This document shows positions 1 through 11,482 of a stretch of DNA of 64,000 nt, piece after piece. The DNA lies in NCBI GenBank assembly GCA_947179485.1, contig OX359245.1:42581067-42645066 (forward strand), written 5' to 3'. Each line of letters opens with the position of its first letter. Position 1 is the stretch's first letter. The notes beneath the pieces are model-generated. The model ran no database searches, was not told the origin of the DNA, and worked only from the letters and a program-made list of their open reading frames with translations. The position numbers and the translations under genes were made by a program. The stretch is from Allacma fusca. Its lineage: Eukaryota; Arthropoda; Collembola; Symphypleona; Sminthuridae.

Positions 1-1801
1 CTACTACGAGAAAATTGACGAAGGCTCGATAAAGTAGGGAATGCTAGAAGTAGCTTGACAGTTAAATTGTCTTTGTGAATTTCATCCCAGAGCTTTTTGT
101 CCACATACATACACACATACTTACATACATACATACATACGTACATACATACACACGTACTTACTTACATGCATACATACATACATAATACGTATAGTTT
201 TCCGAAGAAAATAGGACGAAGGATACTGAACGGTTCAAGCTGATATTCATGATTTCGAGATTTTGATTGAAAGAATATTTTCGCTAATGCGACAAATATG
301 GACCGACTAGAGAAATTCTCTCGAAATTGATAGCGCCCGCTCAGAGTTGCAAATTATTACCAACTTTCAAAACAAATCCTGCTCATGTACATATGTACCT
401 AATTATTTCTAAACTAGCATTCACCAAGATGGATGGGAAAAACTGGGATTGCATTGATTTGTAATTTATAAAAAAAACATTAAACTTAACATTATAACCC
501 AGGCCGTTCTTAGGGTGTTGTTCGTTTAAACAAATGCTACGGATCCTTCAAACCTCCAAACCGTTTTGATTAGGTAAAATCGGTGACAGAAACCAACTTC
601 GTCGCTTATTAATGGCTTTATATATTTTTGTCATTACTTTCCTTGAAAAAAAAACCTAAATTAAAAAATTTGATGTGTATTTTTTTAAAAAAACCTACTT
701 TAAGAGGGTTCAACTCTGGACCGGTCAGGGTAAACAAAAAAGTCCCTAAGATTCAATGCAGAAATGCCTTTCTATTTATTTGCCTATTTATATGTTATTC
801 AAAGTACACCGTCACTGACCTACATAAGGAATGGCTAGATATTCACTGTTTTACCCAAAGATGCATAATTGAATCACAGTACATATATCCTTCCTTTAAA
901 TGATATCAAAATATTGTCCTACATTTTCCTATACCTAGTATAAATGCCAGTATCGAGCCCCTACCAATATGCACATATTTTAAAATCATGTTAGCAGCAT
1001 TGCGACATACTTTGGTCAAAAATAATATTAGTTTTATAAAAACTGGAGCCTCTCCTTTTACTATTTTAGAATTGTTCTCAAACTTTTGTATAATGTTTGA
1101 TTATTATACGTGAAACATTCCATCTTAGCTTACAAAAATTGGTTATTTAACCATGGACCAGGATAGGGTCAAATTGTTTTTAATAATCCAGAACGCTGTT
1201 AATGCATGATAGCTACATCATTTTAATGAATTGTATGTCTGACATGTGTTGGCGGACAAAAAAGTTACTCTTAATTTCTACTTGCTCTTCTACCCAAAGT
1301 TAAAATTTAATCGTGCTGGTTAAAAGATGATGACTGATCATATTAACCAAACTGTACTAATATTCAAAGACCTACTCAATAAGCAAACGGTAGTTGAATT
1401 GAATTAACCACACATATTCGAATATTCAAGATAGTAACTTGTTTAACATTACGGTATTTCTTTTCTCTCTATTTTAATTTTTTCTGCTTTGTAATTTAAA
1501 TTGTATTATTATTTTGTGTTGACTTGAACAGGATTAAGTTGTAGTAACATTTGGTTACCATAACTTTAGCCTGTTAAAGTAAACAAAAAAAGAAATGTTA
1601 AAAAAGAATAGCGGTTCGTATTTATTTCATTCGAGCAAAAATTAATGCTTTAAAATAAAAATCAAAGCATTTTTTACCGCCATGCTTCAACATGTCACGT
1701 ACATAAGTGACGACTGCCATCATTATCATCATCAAGACGACGTCTTTCAAATTAGTATATGGGATATAAATTTACGTAAGGTATATACTTACGTAACTTT
1801 G
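1..1801. other. AT-rich non-coding stretch
   Basis: Apart from the TACA microsatellite near the left edge I see no gene here. A 91-codon ORF at 628-903 and a 100-codon ORF starting at 1682 have no recognisable domain, low-complexity AT-driven composition and no paralogue in the window. The second runs into the repeat at 1802. I treat both as chance ORFs. Confidence 0.6.
102..187. repeat. (TACA)n microsatellite
   Basis: About 85 bases are built from tandem TACA/CATA units with scattered interruptions (CACA, CGTA, CTTA). It is a simple imperfect tetranucleotide tract with no spacer structure, so it is not a CRISPR array. Confidence 0.9.
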
Positions 1802-2190
1802 AGGTGTCGGATTTTTGTAAATCTCCCTGGAAGATTGTTTCTGAATTTCCCTGCTGACTATTATCTCCGTGCTGGTAGGTCCTCAACGATTTCAAACATC
1901 CCTGCTGAAAAAAGATCAACGATTTTCAAAACCCCTCTGACAAAACAAAATCCCTTACAAGACGAGATATCCCCACCAAAATAAATAAACTTACCTAAGG
2001 TAACTGCCGGTGAGTCGGATTTTTGTTAATCTCCTTGGAAGATTATTTCCGAATTTCCCTGATGATGATGGTAGGCCCTCAACGATTTCCAAAATCCCTG
2101 CTGAAAAAAGGTCGCCGATTTTCAAAATCCGTGTTGGCCAAAAACAATCCCTTACAAGACGTGAAATCCCTGTCAAATTTGCCCAATCAA
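1802..2190. repeat. Tandem pair of a ~170-bp dispersed repeat
   Basis: Two direct copies begin at about 1805 and 2012. Each runs through the words TCGGATTTTTGT, AATCTCC, TGGAAGATT, AATTTCCCTG, a TAGG-CCTCAACGATTTC block and ATCCCTGCTGAAAAAAG. They differ by scattered substitutions and small indels. A third, inverted and more diverged copy lies at about 30575-30705. The recurrent word AATCCCTG gives this unit a motif-rich texture like that of the hAT-like elements in the window, but I could not find its ends. Confidence 0.7.
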
Positions 2191-2400
2191 GCCAAAAATC
2201 CCTGTCCCGCGTCGCAAACAGATGATAAAGGGAACCCTTGAGTTCTCCCTCGCAAGGAAAGCCAAGGGATTTCCCACGCAGTGCAACAGGTGTCCACCGC
2301 CTACGCTCAGCCCTCTTTTTTTCTCCAAAGGGTGCACTGGCACCCTTCGAAGCAAAACCCGCGTCTCACTCTACCCCTATCTCTTGATATATATAGCAAA

Positions 2401-2464
2401 ATGTCGATCTATCACATAATAAAATCTCCATGGAGATTTTATTGATTATGTGATAGATCGACAT
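2401..2464. repeat. Near-perfect 64-nt palindrome (hairpin)
   Basis: The sequence folds about the centre CTCCATGGAG. The left arm from ATGTCGATCTATCACATAAT to the centre is matched by the right arm ending ATTATGTGATAGATCGACAT, with one 4-nt insertion in the right arm. The stem is about 30 bp with essentially no loop. It could be a miniature foldback insertion; I see no clear target duplication. Confidence 0.8.
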
Positions 2465-2579
2465 TCTTGCTACTACTTTTATCTCTACAGTATAGGGACG
2501 GGTCTCATGTAGGAAAGGCTAACTCTTTCCGCTAGCCTATCTAAGCAGAAATGTAGGCAGCGGGAATAGCCTACTTGTA

Positions 2580-3200
2580 GGCCAGAACAGACATGTCCAG
2601 CCTTCGAAGGCTAGCCTTCAATGAAGGCTAGCCTTCAATGAAGGCTTCATTGAAGGCGGAATATCAATTTTCCAGAGAGTTGGGAAGGGAAGGCGGGATG
2701 GCTGAATTAATTCGGGAAGGCTGAAGGAAGGCTTCCTAGTATTATCAGAAAAAGGGAAGGCGAAGGAAGGAAGTCTATAAAGTAGCCTTCTGCTACTTAG
2801 AAGGCTTCACGCATGCAATGAACGACAATAGATATATAGTTACAAATACAACAATGAGACTGTACTAAAAATACTACAAATGCACAAATGTACAGTTATA
2901 TGCACAATGAGACTCAAATCAAAGTTGTATCGCTGATTTTCAGGTGTTTTACCTTCAAAAGGGTTGTTTAAATGCATTGCTATGGTATTTCGTGTTATAA
3001 AGGCTGAATAGGAAGGAAGGCTGTTTTTTTTGAAGGCTGAAGGCTGGAGGCATTAAATTAATAAGTAAAGTAGGGCTGAAGGAAGGCAAAATATTTTGAA
3101 GGCTTCCTTTAATAGAAGGATGAAGGAATGCATTTTTTCAAAAAATTGCCTTCGAAGGTTTGAAGGAAGGCGATTTTATTTGGACATCTCTGGGCCAGAA
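2580..3200. mobile_element. Non-autonomous hAT-like element, GAAGGC-word type
   Basis: The 8-bp target duplication GGCCAGAA at 2580-2587 and 3193-3200 is perfect. The element at 2588-3192 has short inverted ends CAGACATGTCCA and TGGACATCTCTG. Both ends are saturated with degenerate copies of GAAGG(C) or its complement (GCCTTC near the left end, GAAGGCTGAAGG further in and again near the right end). The middle (about 2810-3000) is ordinary AT-rich DNA with no transposase ORF. An 8-bp duplication and CAG ends are established hallmarks of the hAT superfamily. Confidence 0.88.
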
Positions 3201-3815
3201 TATAGGCCCTAGTAATTGCACAAATAGGCGAGAAGGAAGAAACCTACTAATCTAAATGTATAGGTAGGATGCAGGGTAAGTAAAATCAGTTTAGTATCTT
3301 TGATTTGCAGTCACACATATATGTTTACGTTACAAACCTGGTAGCATGGCTGGAAATGGGTGCTGAATTTAAAAAGAACGGAATTTTTAACCCGCGCCAA
3401 ACATTATTCACAATTTTCATTCATGTATGTGTATATCATTATGCACGGGTCAGTGTTTTGTGGGAAGATTCTTCCCATCGGAAGAATATCTGGCAGGCAG
3501 GGCTGGATATCGGAATTCAAATTACTTATTGCCTCAAAATTTGTGAACCTCATTTGTAATCAAATGGTAATTTTCAATGACTAGTTGTAAGCGTAAGCAT
3601 AGGAAAATAGATCAGTCATAGTAGAATCGAAATCCAAAAATAATTTTTGAATTCTGGCACTCACAATACCTAATTTAAAATTTTAACTCAAAAATAATTT
3701 AAATTCTTACGGATTATTCCCTCAGCTCAGTTACCTTGGCAACTCCGTTGTAGCGTCATGACCTTATACGCACCATATAATTATTGTGCATTTTTTAATT
3801 TTTATATAACAAAAG
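3201..3815. other. Non-coding stretch, nothing recognised
   Basis: Overlapping ORFs at 3305-3559 and 3360-3584 occupy two frames and have no domain, paralogue or splice context. I see no RNA gene or mobile-element end here. Confidence 0.5.
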
Positions 3816-4024
3816 GAACACCTCATGTTGTGCAACAATTTCAACGGCACCTAGTCCCATTAGGGAGTGGAGGTGAAGAATGCCCTTCGGTTCCATACTT
3901 TATTGGGAATCCGAATCCGTACATTAACAATCAGCTCACAATGGAAACAACTCCCCATGTTAATGGTAATAGATCTGCATACATATATGACGATCTCTAT
4001 ATCTATTTAGAAACCTGTGTATAA
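3816..4024 (+). CDS. Possible terminal exon of a CxxC/NPG family member
   Basis: A T-rich tract ending AAAAG at 3815 precedes an open frame that would be entered in phase 1 (G plus GA) and stops at 4022-4024. The peptide is rich in Q, P, G and N (it begins TPHVVQQFQRHLVP and contains NPNPYINNQ), resembling the Q/P/G tail exons of genes D and E, which are also entered in phase 1. No upstream exons of the same gene were found; the sequence to the left is mostly transposon. It may be an orphan exon left by rearrangement, or chance. Low confidence. Confidence 0.25.
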
Positions 4025-4689
4025 ATAACTAACAAAATTAGGTACACGTGTCCGCATTTTATAATCGTAAATCAAAGAAAGCACGAGGTGGTTGCAAAGT
4101 GTTTTCAATTTATTTGTCTGCAAATTTAAATAGATGGAGGAGCACAACCCAACTACCCACCTTCTGGTTGTTGATGTAAGATGACAACATGGAGTTTCAA
4201 ACATGGAGTCATTTTTGTGTTTATTGTTACGTGTTGGGTCAACATTTAGCAACTTCTGTTCAGTCCATGGGTTTACCATTGATTTTGTTTCACGTTTCTT
4301 AACAGCATGCACATAATTTCAAAGATAACATAAGATAATTTTAAATCATCAGTATTTTGTATTTATGATAAGAAAAAAGTCAAAAATTATTTTAACACGT
4401 AAGCTTGTCAATACAAAATACAATTTTAAAATACTTATTAAATAAGTGGGATTTTGATCAAGCTGGTTTTGCATTTAAAGGTTCAGAAGATGGCTGACTA
4501 TTTGTTACAAAGGACTAGTTGGACTAAAAAAATTTGAACAACTCAATTGCTATAGAGTACTATTAAAAACCCCATATGTTTTAAAATCGTAACATCAGTA
4601 AATGATGAGTATGAATAGTAAAATAATGAGTAAAGTACTAACTGTAAGCTATATTATGTGTACATACGCGCTTGAATTAACTAATTACA
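4025..4689. other. Non-coding stretch, nothing recognised
   Basis: A minus-strand ORF of 101 codons at 4007-4312 shows no domain, signal peptide or paralogue. The remainder is AT-rich without recognised structure. Confidence 0.5.
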
Positions 4690-6110
4690 ATCAATCGTAA
4701 AATATCCTTAACGGAAGTATGTTATTGTAACCCCTGAAAATTCAAAACAGATATATAAATATAAAGAAACTAATTGGTCTACTATAAATAAAGGGGCAAA
4801 TTCCAAAGTCACGTATGAAATAATTGCAGAGAAAGATTAATATTGTAAGGGGAAATGTCTTTATTACTTTCCCCATGTATTCTCACTTGCTCATTGAAGT
4901 TTGTAACATATACAATCTGGACACTGCACTGATTTGGACAAACTTCGTTTGCCTGTGCAGGAAAATGAAACTTATATTGAAAAAGTTGTGGTAACGTGAG
5001 GAAACAGATATGCTAAAAAATATTGCTGCATGCGCAGTTGATATATTTTATGAATGCTTCGTTAATTATTCCAGTGTTTTATATTTTCAACTTTATTTTT
5101 AGCAGATTAAAATATGCACAAACTCAATTGTTGTTGGAGAGAACTTTGCAACAGAAAACGACTTGTTCAACTTCTACTAAATTTGCAGTCAACCATACTG
5201 CTGAAATATTGTGTAAGGCCCAAAAGAAGTACTTGTATTAATATAAAATTATCTGAAATTTATCTTATTGTGAGCACTTAATAAATACATAAATACACAC
5301 GGTTTTGTAAACGGAGGACGGACGAAACACACTCGTGTCTGTGTCTTTTGTGAGTCTTTTGTGTGTACATAAGTAAAAAATAAATTAGTTTTTTTTTCTG
5401 TATTATTGTAACCTTCGAATTATTCAAAACTGAATTAAACTGATACATTGTTAAAACACTTAACGAACCTGGGATTCCAGCTTTGATGGGACATATTTAT
5501 TCTGGGCTGGGATTGGTCGAGCTAATCTATAGTCTGATAATTGTGCTACAGGCTGGACAGTATTGAGGAAAGCATTGTCTTTTATGGAACTGAAATCATC
5601 AAACAGATGAGATTGATTAAGTAATAAATTTAATTAACTACTGCTTGTATCATATGTGGACACAATTTAAGTGGTATATACCGTAAATGTAAATCACACA
5701 TCACCCAGAAAATCTCAAGACAAGTTGTTTAAGAAAATAATTTACAAAAATATAGTACTATGAGCTGACGAGAAATAAAAACATACTCTGTTGCATCAAC
5801 TCACAATCAGGACATACATATGTATCTCAAATACCGGTCAAATGTGTTCCTTATCCATTCTTGCCATAAGAAATCTCTGGAAGCCGTAACCCCCCTTTGA
5901 AGGACAATTGCAAGGAGAATCGAATGGGATTTCTATTTATGGAACAACAGTGTAGTATGTACATAAGCGAATTTGTATTTTAAGGAAGGTTACCCCTTAA
6001 AATCCCTTTATTTATTCTGAGAAAACAAAATAGCACCGGGTCACTGACCCGGATGTGAGCTAGCATGTCCCTAATTAAAATATAGGATTAGATACTTCAA
6101 AATCCCTACG
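4690..6110. repeat. Direct segmental duplicate of the gene E upstream region
   Basis: Several stretches match 60930-61870 in the same orientation and order: the CGGAAGTATGT-CCCCTGAAAAT block (4712/60929), GGGGCAAATTCCAAA and TGTAAGGGGAAA (about 4795-4860 versus 61058-61130), the GGGACATATTTATTCTGGG block (5488/61319) and the CCCCTTTGAAGG-CAATTGCAAGGAGAA block (5892/61648). The intervening sequence has diverged with indels. No complete gene is present. Confidence 0.75.
4712..4733 (-). pseudogene. Broken relic of the family microexon
   Basis: On the minus strand the sequence after a good TTTTCAG acceptor aligns with the 19-nt microexon of gene E at 60929-60947. It is 22 nt long (a 3-nt insertion that brings in an in-phase TAA), and the expected GT donor is replaced by TT. 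Both changes prevent use as the conserved microexon. Downstream exons of the family are not found to its left. Confidence 0.55.
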
Positions 6111-7004
6111 AAATAAATAATATTTATGGAAGCGGGTAATCCTGAAATAGTGTAAATGCAACTATTCCAAAAAGAGAACTATAAATATAATAGATAGATA
6201 TAATTAGATATATACATACATATTCATAATTTTGAATCCCTGAATGTCTCTTGTGTATCTGGATTGATTTTGAAAATAATATAGAGAAAAATACGAGTCT
6301 TTCTGTAAGTTAACTTCGTAGAAAATAAGACTTTTTAATTATTCTAATTATATTTTCTTGGCATTCTGCCCCCCAAATACTTATCCAACAGTGTTCTCTT
6401 TCATTGGAGGTCAAATTATTATCACTGTGATTAATGGTACTGCATCAAAATATATGCATATATAATTATATTTGATCGTATACAGAGTACAGTGATCCAT
6501 TTCATAAGTTAGTCTTGTGAAACAAGGGTAGACTGTGTAAGAAAAACTTTCCATGGCTTAGCAATGTATGTATAGTATTTGACATTAGATCATTATTTCT
6601 GAAATTGTGCACAATCACCCATTTAAATCCATCTGTAATAATGGCATCCATAAGATTGAACTCCAGAACGAAATGTACACCTATGTAATTATATAAATAT
6701 ATGTACATGAGTTCTGAATTACACCATTAATTTATTTCCAGTTCCATGTGTACAAGGGTATTTCCCTTAAGTCAAGCCTAATAGTTTTCCTGTATACAAG
6801 TCCTCCAGATTTTTAAAATCATATGCATAGCTATAACAGAGCAACACTCCGGGAAGTACAGTTGACTCTCGTTGTGAGAGCAACCCCTGAAAGTAAAATT
6901 TGACTATTGTAACAAGTTGATCGTAATCGTAGAAAACTTCACACCCTTGCAAACGGGGCTCCTCCAAGAAGGTAATCACAGTCCTCTTTACATAATTACT
7001 GCTA
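6111..7004. repeat. Left outer arm of the A/D inverted duplication
   Basis: Segments at about 6500-6990 are reverse-complement matches of 27410-27830, for example the block around GTGCACAATC (6606) against GTGCACAATT (27673), and the CTAGCTT/TTAGTCTTGTGAAAC words. Within it, 6800-6925 is an inverted copy of a ~120-bp repeat also found at 26170-26300, 27407-27530 and 27866-27975. ORFs at 6502-6708 and 6767-6979 are not supported as genes. Confidence 0.6.
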
Positions 7005-7857
7005 TAAGGGGCCGTTCAAGTAATTCATAACGCAGTGGTAGTGGGTGGCCTAACAAACTAACGTTATGCTTTGTTACGTGCATCGGGGGGTCGTAGATCA
7101 CCTTGGTACGTAACGTAATGCTTTGATGATCCTTCGTACCTCTGAAAATTAAATGACTCGCCTTTAAAGCTTCAAAGTTTACGACGAGTTGGTGGTCCTA
7201 TTATAGATACAAGTAACGTAAATTTCATACATATACGATTTTGAACAATTATCCTTGAAAACATTTGTCCATTCAAAAGCCAAATTCGCCTTAAAGATTT
7301 CAAGTATTGTGCATCATTTATTGAATTATAAAATTTTAAATAGCACAATTTATTGCATGTGGAGCATGTTTCGAACCACTTCGGGTTATCCCGGAGGGGG
7401 ATCAAGGAAGTAATTATCACGCTGTAGCTTTAAGATGTGGAAATTTACTTCATAAATTCTGTCTGACTTCATTTGTTCAAGCAATTGAAAGTATAAACGC
7501 AGGACATTATTGAATGTGTTGTACAAGGGTTTGCAGACAGTGATGATGAAGACAGTGACATTGAAGTTATTGAAAGTATTCCTGACCGGTTAAAAAGTCC
7601 ATTTGTTGAATGTGAGGCTGAAGCCACAAATAACCCTAGAAACTGAATAAACCTAGTTTTACCGGATGAATCGTAGTCTTTAAGCAGTCATACATATATT
7701 TAATCTAATGTATTTCCTAAAGCAGCATTAAAAAAACATGTAACGCGTTTTGTCGGGTAGGTGGTAGTTTAGTCAGCGTTACCCTAGCGTTACACCATGT
7801 GGGTGGGGGTGAAATTTTGACCAATTTTGCGTTATGAATTACTTGAATGGCCCCTAA
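7005..7857. mobile_element. Harbinger-like element, copy 1 (847 bp)
   Basis: The element spans 7008-7854, flanked by the 3-bp duplication TAA (7005-7007, 7855-7857). Its inverted ends begin GGGGCCGTTCAAGTAATTC and end GAATTACTTGAATGGCCCC. It appears identical to the copy at 13775-14621, and both have the same 82-codon minus-strand ORF (7172-7420), which contains a W-F-x-T-C-x2-C stretch but no transposase domain. The 3-bp T-W-A target and GGGGCC ends fit the PIF/Harbinger group. It lies just upstream of gene A. Confidence 0.85.
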
Positions 7858-8215
7858 CTAAAGTGTGAACCCAGGTTGAGTCATTGAAGGGCACGAAAAA
7901 TTTAAAAACATCCAGATATTTTATACGATTCCCAGTGTATACACGAGAGGAATGGTAAGGTAGCGGTAAATGAGAATCTATTTTTATTATGTTCACTTAG
8001 AGGTCGTTGGAGAAGACTTTCGAAAAAAAAAACCTGGGTAATTCACGAGGAGTGTTTGTGTGTGTCAGTCATCAATGTGGTCCCAACGTACTTATACACG
8101 CTGAAATCAATCTGGAAAAGTACAGCAGGGATAATCATTGTTTTCCTACTTTTTACTGAACACTAGGTATACTCACAAGACTTCTGAACCCACGTGGATT
8201 TAGTTGCATTCCTGT

Positions 8216-10634
8216 ATGGAAACTACCGTAAAATTGGAACCGTCCAGCACTCCAGATTCCGCTATAAAGGATGAGTTTCTAGCAGTTGAACCACAACAGA
8301 GTCCTCCTGAGTCAAGGTTGTTAAGTTTCCATTTTGAAGACTTACTATGTTCCACATCAATCCGGTTTAAGTATTATAATTTTGCCCTTAAATTTTCGAA
8401 TACTTTAGCTTTGGTTTCAAATATTTCGACGCAAAACTAATTGACCGCTTTTCCTCTCCTTCAATAACATATGTACATATATGAATTCTGATGTCAGTTT
8501 TAATCCACTTGCAGTTAAATATTCTGGTAGTGTGTTCACAGTATGTGTAAAAAATTCAGTTCTTATACACAAGCAAAATCATCTCATTCTTCCATGGAGA
8601 TAAATGTAATAAATGAATCTTGTCGATTTTCATGTACGTATGTATACAACCATGTGAATACAGATGAATTTGCTTGTAATTAATACTAAATTCCCATGGA
8701 AATATATTTTACCGCCTGACCGACAATTTCGTGTACTTCTAAAATGCATTATTTCACTACGAGCTGTAATTTTGGCGTCATGCTTTCTTTTTTGCATCAT
8801 ATCTAAATACATACATTGCAAAACAAATAATTATATATAATTGTCTGAATTTATTTGCCTTCTTTTGCATAGCTTCTTTGATCACTACAGTAGTTCTGTA
8901 ATTTTGTTTTGGCTTAATATTATTGCAGGCTTTTATTTTCATTTATTATTTTGTGATTTTCAGATTGGCTCCAATGACAGATGTAAGTTTGTATTTTGGG
9001 ATTCTTAACTATATTCAGAATGAGTTATGGAACATTAGTAGAGTATTTTGTATTTTACCTTGATGTGTATTACAATTTCATTATTATAAATCGATGCATG
9101 TCCAGGGGATTTCATTAAAAAGTTTGACGATACCTGTGGGACTACTGTTTATTATAACTTCAGATTGTTGAAATTATTAATTATAAGAATTTCCCTCCAA
9201 TGATCCACACATGTCTAAACAATGCCAGGAATGAAATTATTGATTTGAGCTTTGCAGAATGATTTCCTCAAACGTCTCTTCAAATGTCATATTACAGGTA
9301 AATTTCGAGGTAGACTGGACGGAAGAGTGGGTCACATGTAATGTGTGTCGTAAAACAAAGGGATTGGTCACACGCGGATCAATTTACGTTTGCTCAGTGG
9401 AGTGCTATGTGACCAAAAAGGCGGGTAAGAATGTACTTCTGTCATTAATAATTTATTATAGTTATTACTACAGGTATCTACTCGTACTTGAGTATGTGAC
9501 CTTTGAACGCACTGAACTGGAAAAATATTTCAGTCTTCATTTCATTTGAGCACATTATGACATTACAGGAAGACCCGTAGCTCTAAATAGGGCAAAACGA
9601 ATGTGGGTGGAGAAAGTGGTATTCCCAAATCCGGGGAGAACAGTTGTCTTGCAGTTCCCGAACCGAGCGTCTCCGTCAGTTTCTGTGAGTATTTTGAGCG
9701 TTTGACAAAACCTTATACGCAAAATGTGAAGAATCTGACAAGACATATGAGATTCTTTCACTCAGTTAATTTTTCATGATTTTTTTAGAGATGTTAATGG
9801 TCTAGTCCCGAGCATTTATTATGGTTCCTAATTGGTCTGGTCCTTTTATTTTAATGGTCTAGTTAGGCCTGGTTTAATTTAATTAAAATAAATTGTTTTG
9901 TTGAACCATGATTTTGCTCTGGTCTGACTCAAAAACGTCAGGTTCACCTCAATGCTTCGATCTGGTCCGAGTGTCTGGATCAGACCGTTGGTCTAGTTTG
10001 GAAGATTGAAAAGTCAAAATAATATATTTAAACGCATTATTTATTTAAAGCAAAATGATCTAGATACAGTTTATAATAAAGGCAATATAGGAATTACTGT
10101 CTGAAACTGCTCAAGTTTCATTTGAGTTCAAATTGAACTTTCCAGTTTTACTTTAAGTAACACTTGAGTATAAATATTTTTAAAGGTACTCCATATTACA
10201 TTCATGATCCTCAATGTAAAGCAATCATTTTTAATGAAATTTTCTGTTGAGACAATCAAATAATTACATTTGCCGTTGACTAATGAAATCATTGTTTGTT
10301 ACTACAGCTTAGCAACATTTTCTTGAAGCCTGAAAATCAAGGTAAGTGTTATTCACGACTTTGGTTAATTAAATATAATTTCTGTAGATATTTAGTTTTT
10401 TGGATCATTCTGCCAGTGGATAATTGCCACTGAAATGTTTTTTAACGAGTAGTTTAATTTTTGCTAGAATTCAGGGTTAGGCTAAAGAAATTGGATTTTT
10501 TAGGATTTGATCAACAGACTCCAGCAGAAGATACGAAGGATTTTTTTGGATTAACTCAGAATTTCCACACCTGGAATCCTAAACGTTACCCGACTGATGA
10601 TCCTACTGCTGGGCCCTCTACCTATCGCCAATAG
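8216..10634 (+). CDS. Gene A, CxxC/NPG family protein (six exons)
   Basis: Exons are 8216-8316, 8964-8982, 9298-9424, 9569-9684, 10308-10341 and 10504-10634, joining in frame to 175 residues. All introns are GT-AG, and exon boundaries and phases match paralogues B, D and E. Exon 1 gives an acidic leader with VKLEP (residues 5-9) and IKDEF, both psi-K-x-E SUMO-type motifs. Exon 2 is the 19-nt microexon. Exon 3 carries C54-x2-C57-x14-C72-x3-C76, a small treble-clef-like zinc knuckle reminiscent of TRASH/MYM fingers with a shorter spacer. Exon 4 carries VVFPNPG. The last exon has a W-N-P motif and is Q/T/P-rich. Relative to D, the ATG position reads ATT and a 2-nt insertion shifts the upstream frame, so I start at the next ATG. 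The molecular function is unknown; a nuclear regulatory role is inference. Confidence 0.75.
9787..10016. mobile_element. Remnant of a GGTCTGGTC-word element in intron 4 of gene A
   Basis: About ten degenerate copies of (A)TGGTCTAGT / TCTGGTC / GATCAGACC fill this stretch. The matching position of gene D (22848-23250, minus orientation) holds a longer copy of the same element. It therefore appears to have been inserted before the A/D duplication and has shrunk here. Possible ends are GATGTTAATGGTCTAG here and GATGCCAGTGGAC in the D copy. No target duplication is visible. Confidence 0.55.
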
Positions 10635-10725
10635 AAGTAGAGAAAAAATAGGGTCGAAGATCAAAATAATTGTTCAAAAATAGTAGAATTAAAATATTAC
10701 ACACAATACGATTATACTAGCATTT

Positions 10726-10731
10726 AATAAA
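10726..10731 (+). promoter_or_regulatory. Candidate polyadenylation signal of gene A
   Basis: AATAAA lies about 92 bases after the gene A stop codon. Its position suits cleavage shortly downstream; the hexamer alone is weak evidence in AT-rich DNA. Confidence 0.4.
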
Positions 10732-11482
10732 TATTTGTCTGATCCAAATACCACCAAGGGCGCACAATTTACATGCGTATGTACGTGTAGACAAAAACCG
10801 GGATGCTAAGCCTACGTCATCTATAATCGGGTCTGTCCCTTACATTACACCGTCTTTCATATCAACCGGCAGATGTCGTACCAGCTCGCGCATACATAAC
10901 TTGTACATGAGTAGGATTTTCAGTAAAGTAAACAGTTATTTGGTGTCGACGTTTCGAGTGTGTGTCACAGCTCTCGAACTCTTTTATCTCTTAATGAAAC
11001 ATAGCACACAGACGTAAGAACTGGAGTTCAGTCCTACATAATTGTACAGGGCTGTGAAGGTTGCAAAATGGAACTGTGGAAATAGTGTTTATGCTATACA
11101 AAAGTACAAGAAGGAATTTAAAAATAGAAATTTCCATGGATCGATGGACCCAAGGACACCCTGCTCGTGTGTTCAAGAAAGGACAACTTCCAGGGACTTT
11201 ATTGAACTGGAAAAAGGTCCCTTTATTGGAATACGGAGGTATTCCAATAAAGGGACTAGAAGCTCTAACATTTCTGTTGTATTTCTTAGGAATATTTTCA
11301 GTTCTAATAAATTGAAATTGCTAATATTATTCAAATGCATAAATTTATACTAAGACTACAAAAAGTAAAAATTTTAATTCCAAAGACCCGTACCAAATCC
11401 ATTTGTTTTTAATTCAAAATATTCTGCTCTATAGCTTAAAACTGAGTTGTAATTACACCATCCAAGTTAAATTATTCCAGTG
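10732..11482. other. Intergenic region between genes A and B
   Basis: Overlapping ORFs on both strands at 10991-11353 have no recognisable domain, and I do not call them. A perfect short hairpin is present at 11217-11256. The gene B promoter should be here, but no motif is distinctive enough to name. Confidence 0.5.
11217..11256. repeat. Perfect hairpin, 17-bp arms
   Basis: GTCCCTTTATTGGAATA is followed by a 6-nt loop (CGGAGG) and then its exact reverse complement. A third partial copy of the arm (AGGGACTTTATTGAACT) lies just upstream at about 11192-11208, so the structure may have grown by local duplication. Confidence 0.8.

Noticed and set aside
102..187. Regularly spaced TACATAC units resembling a CRISPR array
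   Set aside because: There are no unique spacers; it is a simple tetranucleotide microsatellite in a eukaryotic genome.
9257..9297. An alternative earlier acceptor (TTTGCAG at about 9257) for the gene A knuckle exon
   Set aside because: It would add codons absent from paralogues; the acceptor at 9297 gives the same 127-nt exon as gene D.
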